From Agelas oroides (lineage: Eukaryota; Porifera; Demospongiae; Agelasida; Agelasidae), in the NCBI GenBank assembly GCA_949130485.1, contig OX422187.1, forward strand, positions 7,514,205 to 7,578,204: a stretch of DNA of 64,000 nt, in the 5' to 3' direction. A program made the position numbers and the translations under genes. Positions 23,701 through 35,700 of the stretch are shown here, piece by piece. How positions within the stretch are numbered: the first letter of the stretch is position 1; each line of letters begins with the position of its first letter. The notes under the pieces were generated by a model. It searched no databases. It was not told the DNA's origin and was given only the letters and a program-made list of their open reading frames with translations.

Positions 23701-26700
23701 TATAGGTAGAACAAATTCAGCTATCCCATTTAACAAATGTACCTGCTACGGATGATTTTCCAGTGTCTGTCCCAGAGGGTATTGACACACTAGTATACCT
23801 CTTGTAAATTTTCCTTAATCCTCAATAAGGTACTGAATGTCTGTCCTAGAGCATTTCCATTTTGTCTAACATCATTTTGTCTAAAAAAATGGACACTTGT
23901 CCCAGCCAAAATTTTTGTACCAGGGTAGGCAAATAGTACGTAATCTAGAGGGGATACCCTTATGGTACAGCCCATTATAATTATGGTACCACCCCACAAC
24001 AAGCTCCGCAACCATGACAGTTTTCTCTAAGCTGTTACGCACGCACTTGTGCAGACAGTAGAGTGATAAACCTTGTTTAGCTACATGCCACAGCCTGTGT
24101 GCTGTGACCTGATACTTCAATGCCGCTTGCTCACGCTCGCCCCACAATGTTCTACATTCGCCTAGTAAAATGATTTTACGAACAGGCTACACATGCTCTT
24201 GCAGGCTACACATGCTTAGTCACTAGTTGCTGACTTGACTACAACGAGTTCCACCTCAGCCAATGGCAAATCCAGTGATCAACAGCTTGTATCTATGTCC
24301 ACTGAGTCTGAGTTTTGCAGGAGTTTGTCACTTACTCACGTAAGCCACACCCTCTGCAAAAGGTGTGCTTGCGTGACTATTTGTTGCTGTCGCCATCGAC
24401 ATTCAGATGTCTGTATTTTGCACAATTCTATTGTATATTGAAGAAAGAGCAATATTTCGTGAGAATAATTTCAGCATAATCTTTTAGGCATAATAAGCTA
24501 AGAATTTAGGAATCGTGGAATAGCATGATTGGACAATTTTGAACATAGTGTACATGTGCTTAATGAGCCCAAACAGTTAGGATTGTACACCTCTGAACAT
24601 TTAAACTGAATTGCATTTTGTAATACATTGACTTAGGCTGACTCATCCGTCACCTGACAAACATTTACGTCAGCATACAAGCCTGTAATACATATCAAAC
24701 ATCACGGTCTTTAAGCAAGAAACATCAATCTCTCATTGTGTATTACTACACTATTGAAATGCAATAGCTATCAATTTTGCTCTGACTGGAACTGAACAAT
24801 GTTTGGTGATTATTATGTGTTCTTGGTTTCTATGATTGGACACAGTAAGGACTAAGTACAATAAAGGAATTTAAGAGATATGATCGCTCAAAATCACCAA
24901 TGCGTACAGAACCATGAAACATGGTTTACTTCAAGGACTCCCTGTTCCAATTGCGATGGGTATGTCACTATGCTTGAACATGTCTTTATAAACCTCCATC
25001 TTTGCTGTATCCAATGGTACAAGTTTTGTGTCTGTAGAGGGAAGGGTTCAAGAGATACAGTCACACAAATTTACCCGTGTGCATCAAAATCATGAAAAAA
25101 TTTTTTTTTCACGGGCTCACAGCTCCAAATCTGATGGGGATGTTTACACACCCTTATAAACTTCAATCTTTGCTGCATCCAACGGTTCGAGTCACATGTC
25201 CATAGGTGGTAGGGTTCAGGAGATATGATTGGACAAAGCTACCCAAAACCACAAAACATGGTTAACTTCATGGGCTTATAGCTCCAAATCTAATGCCCAT
25301 CATGTGAGGATTTTCAGAAAGCACAGAAACAGATCATTAATCTGGTGCAAGTCCGGTCTTGATAGCACCCTGCGTTCATGCGCTATGGGCGCTTGAATCT
25401 CACCAATTTCAGAGGCTTGAAGCTGGACCCGGCTTTTACAGCGTTATCACACACCGACGGGAGCAGTAACAGCGGTCTCGACGGCTGTGTGGACCCATGA
25501 CCACCTGAAATACACATATCTTGAAGGATAGGTCGTTCGCATGAACACAGCTTGGAACAGATGGTGCCAAAATCTACCGTCTGGCACAGCTCTTTCGTTG
25601 TACGACAACCGCATAACTCCGATTATCATAACGGATATCACCGGAAGACGTAACGTACGTATACAAAATCCGTATACCTGCACTACCTCCTCTGACTATC
25701 TATGGTAGCAGTCAGGTAGACAGCCGCACTACTGGCTAGTCTTGCAGAGCCAGACTCTTACACGAAGGGCGGGTTTAGTCTCATGTGGCCACACCCTGTT
25801 CCGCAAGAGAGGGAAGGGGTCTGGTAACGTTCGCTGCAGCTGCTTGTTGCACAGGAATTTCATTTACTCGCACTGTGCTAGCGATAAGGCCGCATAATTA
25901 TCTCGAGAAGACAAAGCAGCTGCTTGTGGTTTCTCAGTTGATTTCCACCTTGTAATTTCCTATTGAAGTTGTGATAGCAGCACTCATGTGACAGAATGCT
26001 GCGCTGTGATTGGTCACGCACTGTACAGAGCGTCGCAACAAACTGCTGTAAAAGACCCCTTCCCTCTCTTGCGGAATGGGGTGTGGCCACGTGGGACTAG
26101 GGCGGGTTAAGGATAGGAGACTAACTACTAGCATACGACATTGTAGTCATTTGTCCTGCTTGTTGGCACTCTACACAAGAACTTCAGCCAGAAGTGAGAG
26201 CGCAGCATGCTCCGGCTGACCACGCCAGACTAGCTCTCACTCAATCTCTTGACTCTGAGCAGCCACGCTTGTTTCATTGTCTTGTACATAGAAGTAGCTC
26301 AGGGAGACCTATGTTATAGAGTACTGGGAATTAAGACCAAAGGGAGGACTGTGTTAAGTGGCCTGTATCTCACGAGATAGGAGCTGGTTTGGGGGGAATG
26401 TTCAAAGGGCAGCTAGGATTCTGAAGTGGCATGTTCTCCTTTCCCCCACCCCAAGCTATCAAGCGTGGTATGAACTAGTGCTATGAATATGTTCTTGTCA
26501 AAGTAGTAGACAATTTATTGGGTCCAAAAATTGGCTCAAAAGCGATCTCAGAGCATCTAGAATTTTCTGGGAGAGAAACATGCCCTAATACCCCTCTGGC
26601 TGCTGTATGGTTGTAGTCATGTGCCCCCCCAATTTCAAGTGTCTTCCATCACCTATGACCGAAGCACATAGTGACACAAACTAATTATTACCTCGATCCC

Positions 26701-29700
26701 CACTCACGATTTAATCACTCACGATGTAATCACTCCACTCTCAGGTGTACACTTCTTGTGAACATGTTATAGCTATTACTACATTAATTTTGTAGCAAAT
26801 TTTGTCATTTGACCACCTTTCTAGCCAGTGCTGTGTATGTTTATATATGTTTTAGTAAGACTAATTTTGTAGCAATTACTATCTTTATAGACTTTTGACA
26901 TTTTTTTATCCCAATGCAGATGTTGGACAACTGCAAAATTTTGTGCAGGTTGCACTTGCAACGTCTGGAGAGGGAGATATGATACGAGATTTGCTCTCGC
27001 AGCTTCACACAGTTGGCAGTGCTTATGCATCACTCATTTATGATCTTCCAAAAGATGCATCTTGTCAAGCTTTAGTAGGCAGGTGTAAAGGACTGTGGGG
27101 GGACTTGGACAAGCATCCTAATTTGAGTCAGATAATTGTGAGTTAGAAATACAATGTAGTATCATTATCTGTGAACCCTCATTTTATTCATTTTGTGCTT
27201 TTCCATGTAGGATAGTTGCAACAAATGCCTAGGAGAGTTCCAGCGTATTAAAGAAGCTTTGGGAGATGTGGAGAGAAATGCTTTCAAGCTTATGGAAGCA
27301 ATAAATGCTAGTGGTGTGTATAAGATTGCATCCCGTGAAGGAAAAATACTTCATTGCATTGAGGATGCCATTGAACTGAGGGTACAGGGTGGTGTAAAAA
27401 ACCTTGACAAGCTCCGTGATTTACATAGTAAACTGGTACTCATTAGTGGCACTGCAACAAAGCCCGTAGGAAAGAAGTTTTTGGAGGTATGCTCATTAAC
27501 CTTACTAAGTTAATCATAGGTATCGTTCAACTTCAAACAGTATGTTTTCTTTGTAGGTGCTTCACCTGGTACAAGTGATTGCAGAAAAACTAGTTTTGTT
27601 ACAGCAAGCAGGAAATATCAAATATATTGGATTTGAAATGAAATTTAGCTGTGCTTGTGTTGAAGCCACAGACCTTGAGGACTACATAGATATGATGGAA
27701 AGGGACTTGAATACTTGGCTGCATCAAGTTGAGAGAAGTCGGAAAAAGTATTATCATTTAAACTACTTTACTGCAGAGCAACTTGTTTTGCTTCGAAAAG
27801 AGCTTGGGAGTGTCAGAACAAATCCAAAGTTATCAGTAAACCCTCAGTTGCATTGTTTGTTACAGAGTGTATGCTTGTTGCCAACACTTGAAATCATCAG
27901 ACATGCATTAGAGATAACAGAAGGTGAACAATCCCTCTCACTTAAAACTAAAACTGATCAAAGTTGTAAAGAATCCATCATTAGTACTACATTGAAGTAT
28001 GAATCTTTGTCTGAGAAGCAGAAGGAGATCTACAAGGAGCTAAAGGAGCAAGACTTTCAGGATAAGTTGATTCTTGATGCACTTGCTGAAGTTGAAGAGG
28101 ATGAAGAAGAAGCTAGAGATTGGTGTTTTGTCCATGAGGCAGAGTACAAAGATATGGAAACAAATATACCAAAACCTCAAAGCACCAAGATGATTGACAA
28201 AAATCATCCTCAAGTGCAAGAGCTTATGCACAGTTATGATTACCCTGTTGAGATTGCCATTGAGGCTGTTCAAAAGGCTGGTGAAGATTTTGAACGTGCA
28301 ATGGATATAGCAGTACTTCTCATACCTGGTGGAGGTAGTAATCATGATCCACTTGTTGAAAGCTGTCTTGCTACTACAAGGGAGAACTGGTAATCAATGT
28401 AGAATATATTGTATGTAAATACTGAGGTTTTCATGTGAAGAGCTTCACGTTTTTGAGTGGAAAAGTGGGAAAATGTGGCGATTGTATACAGACAAAGTTA
28501 TAAAAGTAAACATAATATACCAAAGTTGCATTTCTACATCTTTTTCACACTATATATGCATTTAAGTAGCATGCACCAGCAAATCTTTCTATAGTGAGTT
28601 GTTGTGTCTGACTAGTCAGAAACAACAAACTCCTGTGACAAGTGGAAGTCTTTTTTATTTAAACACAGTATAGGTGTAGGTGTATAGGGCTTTATGAAAT
28701 TGCTATGCATGGTAATCAAGAAGTCCAGTCCAAAAATACCAGTCCAGAATATATATAGTGTCCAATTTTATATCACAGATACGTATGTGACAATGATGTA
28801 GAAATTTTACTTCATATCATTGATATCATATCATCCCTATCTTGTTTATGTACATTATGGCTATTTCCACCATTTCGATTGTGTTCTTTCTTATTGAAAC
28901 AATTGTGTTTAGTAGTGAGTTGCCTTATTCTAATTGAAGTGGATAAAAGCACTGTGGTAATCCATGTACCATAATTAGATATCTGAATTTGGAAGGAAGC
29001 AACATTTTCTTCTTGAATCCAGTGAACTACTTACAATGTGCTGACTGTATTTAGATTGATCATATTTGTGTTACCAGAAATGTTATGGCTATGCATTAAG
29101 GCCAGTTGGTTTCTCACTCCCACCACCAACAAAAGATTCATCTTGAATGTGAAAATCTTGCTGTTGATGCAGGGGTTTACCATCAAGATACGTGGGCACT
29201 CCACTTACAGTTAGCTATACCAGTGAAACAGATAGAAAGTATTTGGGACTTGAAGAACTTGGTGAATTCATGAAAGAACTATCTTTCCAGGCTGCAGAAC
29301 AAGAAATGAAAGGTCAGTTTCTGTAGTAGTGCATTTCTATTCATTGGCACTGTTGCATATTGTGATTTAAACTGGATACCTCCCTAGAGTTGATATAACT
29401 GTTATTGTGTAGCACATGTATGTAGTAAAGCCAGTTGATCATTTACTTTTATGTACAATGTGCAGCTGACATCAATAGTTGAAAGTTGATGACAGCTATA
29501 GGTATGAATAGAAATTAAGAGAGTTCTATGCCAGCAGAAAGGGTGGTACAGTGAGAGGTGTTTGGGTGCCACCTAAAGTGTGACAGTACATGGCAACTTT
29601 TGTGGTTTGCTGTACGTAGAAAGCCTTCAGTTGGCACTGCATGAGTAGGCAATTTCTCTTCTTTGCACTAGTAACTTAGAAATCAATTTTCTCACCTTAT

Positions 29701-32700
29701 AGGGGCCTAGATTTTTGGCAATGAAGACAGTTTTTAATTTGAACAGATGGTCACTGGCCTAGAACGTTGGACTTTTAGAAAGCTTGTTAATGAGTGGGTG
29801 TGGTTAGAGTCACAACTCTGCACAGGATGGCTATAGGTGCACTTGTGCATGTGGAGAGAAATATGTGTTAAAATTGTGTCTAAAGATTAACATTTGGCAG
29901 ATATGTATCATACCCCATTATTGCAGTCAGCAGGATTTATCATAATGACATCATTTGGTACAAGAAAATATGTTCTGCGCTAGCAGAAAGAGTGGAGTTG
30001 GTGCAGGTGGGCGAGCACAGGATGCCGTGCCCATGGCAGCTGTTGTGGCTGGCTGTAGAAAGGCCTTGGTTGGGCCATTTTTAGTCACAAAACTTCTCTC
30101 ATCTCATAGTGCTCTATTTCTGGCACTGTAGGTGGTTTTCAGCCTGGGCAGACATTTAAAAAGCTTGCCAGTGGGATACAGAATCTGTGCAGAATGGATG
30201 AAAGTACATTTTGCTCAAGTTTTCAGTGGTAGCTCCCAGCGAAAGTCAAAATACAGCGGTGTTCAAGGTACCAGAGGGCTGAACGTAACTTGTAGAGAGC
30301 ATAATTTAGTGGTTAATTAAGACAAAGGTCATCTATAATCATGATGCATGGTGTGGTTTATTGACGAGAGTCTGGCTATATACGCTAGCCTATCTGCGTT
30401 GCATAGAGTCTGCACGCTTAGGTATGGGCTTATTGCACTGCAGGACATTCTCATGTGTGAATGGAATGTTTGCTGAGTAATGTTGCCAGCTTCTTTAGAC
30501 CTTTGGTAGACGTCTTTCACATAGCCTGCTTGGTGTTTTTAACCCATTACACTCGATAGTGGTAAAATGCCCCCATGAATTAGTTGTCATATTAACCCTG
30601 ATAGTGGCCAAATGTGCCTGCACTTACGTAGCTTCCACTACTTATTGTGATAACTGTGTGTTTTTGGAATTAGAGTTAGTTGTTACGTGCAACTGAAATT
30701 GAAATGAAGCCATAATTATCTGCGGCATCCAATAGGCCATGCAAAGTTAATAACTGGAATCTACTCCAAGGAGATTAGCAAGACTACATGCAGCACACAG
30801 CTTTTTATTTTTAAAAAATCAAAATGACATCTTAGTTATTTTGTTAACAAAAAAATAGCTAAGTATTATGAGCTATCACAATGAACATCAGCTGCTGCCA
30901 GGCAGTAAGAGTGTGACTACTACTTCTGAAAGCCACTGCTCTTTTCTTGATGGATAAGTACAAAGTACTTCTGCGTTACAATGCATCACCTATTGTGACA
31001 AAATGATTTGTTGAAACTTTCTCTTTCTCAATGTCCCCACCTTGCACATGGGCTGAAGCTAAGCCACAAAAAGCTCTGCGTCTACATCCACAAATCCCCT
31101 CCTTCATGCCTGTGACCTTCAGTTTCTTTGGCTAGCCCTCATGCTAGTGTCAGTTTGCACATGCATATGGGACAGATTTAGATCTACAAGGGTATGGGCA
31201 GGGACCAGAAACCAGCTATTAACTTTGTATGGCCATAGGGACTTTTCACATGAATTGCATTCAATGATTGCCAGCCAACTGTTGTGTACTTAGTTATGCT
31301 ACAGTGCAGCTTATATCGTACACACTACTTGTTCTGTCAAGTTTGTAATATCTAATTGTGTCAGCGACACTTGAAATGCACCTTCACTGCAACTGTTAAC
31401 CAACTTTTGCTCTGTATTATTGGTAATTTTCAAGTAGATAGCAAGTGCCTGTGTTTCCACCATTGTAGCTGGCTTGATAACAGTTGTATGTGCTGTGTCA
31501 GTAAAGGAGAAAGCATTTCAGCCATGCAGTTACATTTGGTATGAGTTCTTGAATCAGTTAGTTTGAGCTGTGAGTCAACAAGTTCGCTTATGTATTAGGC
31601 CATCAGGCACGTACACTGATGCAGTTATTTTGTCTCCAGAATCTTCTAATAAACCAGGAAATAATCGAAATACTCATTAGTAGTTTCTGTCTTGAGAAGT
31701 AATGAAGTATACAGATGTCTCTCTCTTGGAAGGTAATAGTAATCTGTACTGCTACAGGAGAGCTACCACAAAAGAGAAGAGGGAAAAAGTTTGCTCTGAA
31801 TCCAGGGACTCACAACCTCATAATTATCAAGCGAGGTAATTTTAACTTTAGCACAATATGTGTGAGCTTTATGTGCAGTATGTGAGTCAGTATCTGTGCA
31901 CATACATTTGTGCTTGCATAATTTTTTTGCACATGTAAAACCAACTTAGCTTGTGACTTGCTTATCTGCTGCAATAGACATTGTCAATATCCATAACAAT
32001 AGTAGCATTACGGATGTTGTGTGGCTATAGCAGACCAGTATCCCCTGCCATTTAATGTGGTGGTAGGATACAGAAAGCTTATCATTGTCATACTATTTGT
32101 ACCTAGAGCTAATATGGAAAGCAGTGCTCTCCCTTTACATTGGCGATTATACATTACCACTTCCCACCTCTGAAGAAGTACTTGTTTGTACTACTACAAC
32201 AACTGCTGAGGAGGTATGAAATTTGTAAAACACTGAATAGCAAGTTATATGGAATACCAGTAAGTACTTGCTTGATTGTTTGTGATGCCATGTAATTTTC
32301 TGGATACGCATATTCTTTAGCATTGACAAAGCTACATACCATCCCAGATATTTCCATTGTTTATGAAATGGATTATTTACATTTGGAAAGGGAACACTAT
32401 ATAGTATGTCACTCAGTAATCAGGATGTTACTGACATTTTGTAACATCCTGATTACTGAGTAAACTTGTTTGGTCGCATTCTGCATACAGGTGACTCTTC
32501 TGTGGCACAGAGCTGTCAATGACCCAGGAAAGAAACGTGTATTTTGCCTGGTGCATCCAGAGAAGCTATCATACCAAGCCTGTGATGAAGCCCTTAGAAA
32601 GCTTGATGTCATCACACAAGGATGTCAAGGTTTGTTGTTCTTTTTTTTTTTTTGTATTTTAGTTCAAGTGGTAACCACACTCCAAGTAAAAAGAAACACC

Positions 32701-35700
32701 AAATAGAATGCAGGTGGACATTCCAGCTTGTCCCGCTCATAACAAAGTTTTAAGCATAGACATAGGCCTGTTGTGTGAAAGTTAAGGTTCTGATAAACTA
32801 GTTGGAAACCTATGAAATGTATGTAGTCACCAATTGTTTATATCAGCAGCTATTAAGTTGACATAATAACAATAATCAGACCACCGTATGAATAATTTTG
32901 TTTGATGTGATGAGGTAACTAAATCTTATACGTAATTCCCAGTAACAGGTGTCTAAGTTGCATGTTACTAAGACCTAACTTAGACACCTACTACTCTAAG
33001 ACCTAACTTAGACACCTACTACTCTAATTAGCAAGAAAAGTTTTTGCATCTTTTCAGATTTGCGAGCCTAGTCTACTGCATCTTCACAATGATGGGCCGT
33101 AAATCCACTTTCATTTGCAGGCCCCGCAGACCCTTCAAAGTTAGCATGAGCTGTACGCTCCTGCTGCTGTGAAGCCTGTAATCTTTTGCGACTTTCGTGT
33201 ACAAGGCTAGACTTTCGGGAGCTTCAACTGTCCGCTCAGTCTCCTACTGCTGTGTATAGTAATTGTTTTTCAGCTGTCTGTTCCGCCTTGTACTGCTATG
33301 AAACCTGGGATAGTAACTCTTCGCAGCTATTATCCAACAATTGAGTGTTCATCTGCTTCTGGACTCACTTCGAAACACTCTTGAGCAAATGGACCATTGA
33401 ATTCGTCGCCTGACAAAGCCACTTGGGTGGCGGTTGTCGCAAAGTAGTTGGGGATATTATGTCCTTCCGTGTATCCATCCTCTCGCTCTCTTTCAAACTC
33501 GGTCTAAGCCAGTTAGTGATCAATGTGAGTTTCTACAAGATTTTGAAACCCTTGTGGTCGGGACGAGAATTGTGCAATAGCAACATTGGCTCTGCCTCGG
33601 TTGCTATTGCGCAATTCTCGCCCCTCCCACTCGGGTTTCTACAATCTCATAGTGACTTGCATTAGGTCACTAACCTACACATATCCCTTGTGGGAGCTAC
33701 ATACGTATGAATGCGTGTCCCTAAACTCATGAATGATGTTTGAGGCTTTGTTGTATTTTGAAGGTAGATTGCTCATCTTTGAGCCAAATATAAGGCAAAG
33801 AAAGCGTTTTTTCGGTGTTTCAGATAGCTCACTGTATTTTACAGGGCAGCACTTAAATCTCAAAAATTTGATTTGAATTGAAATTACACGCTCATCAAAG
33901 CGCATTTCTTATGCTCGAAGCAGATCTGTTCTTGTAGTGTTGTGTTGTGGCTAACTGCTGGATCACTGATTCAGTAATTTGGTGCAAAAGTGTCGTGTTG
34001 TGGCTAACTGCTGGATCGCTGATTCAAATGCATTGAGGCATTTTAAGCAGCCCCCTTTCATTTCTTTCATGTACTGTTGGACTGTGACTAAATTGTTTGA
34101 GATTAATATCACGTACTGTAACGTACTGTCGTTAATGGAAATAGTTATCAGTTGGTGCAATCTGTTTTGAAGATAGGTTATGCGCTAGCAGAAAGGGTGG
34201 GATAGTAAGTGGGTGCACCCCTCTGGGTGACAGTGCATGGCGGCTGTTGCAGCTGGCTGTAGAAAAGCCCTGGTCCGCACCGGGTGGGCCATTTGTCTGC
34301 TTTCTTGCACAAACGGGAGTGGAAAACGCTCCTTTCACCTTACATGGACTCCATTTCTAGCATTTTAGGCAGCTTTTAGTCCGGAGGCTCTGACTATTGA
34401 ATGCTCGCTAATCAGTGGGTGTGGCTAAGGTCATGAACCCACAAAGAATGTGCTTTGACTCAAGTTTCCAGTGCTAGCTCCAAGCAGAAATGGAAATACA
34501 GACCAAGGAAGGTATCCATAGCCTAATAAAGACTTCCAGTAAATAGCCTACGGCGGTTAAAGAGTTAAGAACTTTGGAAGTAACCTCTTGTAGCATAACT
34601 AAAGTTAGAGGAAATGTAAATTGCTGTCATTTTTCCCTTCCCTTCTAGATGATTTCAGTCTTTATGCCTATATACAATGTTTGGAGCTAGCAATGTAGAT
34701 GGTTAGTTGAAATGTCCAACATTGAACATATGAAAAATGCCTATTTTAAAACCCTTAGCTACTAATGATGAGTGTGCTCATCATTCGATTTTGGCTGTGT
34801 TATCAGTTGGCTCACTTCATTTTGAAGATAGGTTTTGTGCTAGTAAAAAAGGTGGGATAGGGGGAGGTGGGTGGGCTTAGGCATGGGGTGTTATGCACAT
34901 GGTAGCTGTCTTGGCTGGCTGTACTGTCTGTAGAAAGGCCTTGGTTGACACTGGCTGGGTCATTTCTCTCCTTTTTAGCACAAACAGATGTAGAAACCAC
35001 TCCTCTACTATTGTATGGGCTCCATTTTTGGGCTCAAATTTGTATATGTACAATTTATCAAAAGACATGGCTAACCAGTAGTTTGTATAAGGTAGACCTC
35101 ATGCCTCAACTAAACTGTTTCACTTGTATGTGATGAATTTCTCCCTCTTTATATAGATTATCGACTTGTAATTGTTTGTGCGATTGGAGAGCAAGAAAAA
35201 ACGCACATAACTTCCCGTTTGAGCTCCTACCAGCGTAAAATAGATCCTTTACCATCTGACCAGGACATTGCAGACTACCTGAGAAGCCATTATAAATCTT
35301 GTTTTTCCAGGATTCCCATGTCATCACAACCTTCTTCGAGTGATAGGTATGTGAATCTGACAATGAATTTATATACTGTGTTTCTTTGATGAAGTATATC
35401 ACATGTGGCACCCTTAACACTTTCACACTGTCACTAGGAACAAGTAGGTTTTACTCTCAAATCACTTAAATGAGTTGAGAATAAAGTCCATTGGAAAAGC
35501 AGGTACTCACTATTTATCAATGTACCATATTTTGGTAGCTTCACTGAGTGTTAGCTGACAGTTTCATTGAGGTAGGTTTCACTGTAGCTGAGATGAGAAC
35601 AAGTAGTGCACAAGATGTAAGGTAAAAATTAAATTCTCACAAACCAAAACTACAGTACTTCCCAATTGTTTGTTCTGAGTGTGAAAATTACATACGTAAG

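Larger units (their letters stand above)
10881..26919 (+). other. RNF213-like intron 7, 16 kb, nested mobile DNA
   Basis: Exons 7 and 8 join in phase across this interval. Nearly all recognisable content is mobile or repetitive: a RecQ-fragment element, a TAGGTAA-ended MITE, a Helitron-like array (13.9-24.2 kb), a hAT remnant, fold-backs, tandem repeats and a second element with 9-bp duplications. Unassigned stretches are 11730-12770, 20590-21390, 21540-21980, 24170-24860, 25300-25766 and 26110-26919. Confidence 0.85.
29313..31757 (+). other. RNF213-like intron 11
   Basis: A 2.4-kb intron holding two copies of an interspersed repeat (29530-29840 and 29975-30270). Elsewhere no structure or domain-bearing ORF was seen. 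Confidence 0.6.
32630..35156 (+). other. RNF213-like intron 14
   Basis: A 2.5-kb intron containing a 28-bp tandem duplication (32968-33023), a fold-back (33510-33675), a duplicated phrase near 33945-34027 and two family B repeats. Confidence 0.65.

Noticed and set aside
28040-28345. 101-codon minus-strand ORF
   Set aside because: It is antisense to exon 10, whose plus-strand frame is far better supported.
35106-35426. 106-codon minus-strand ORF
   Set aside because: It overlaps exon 15 of the RNF213-like gene on the opposite strand and has no domain.
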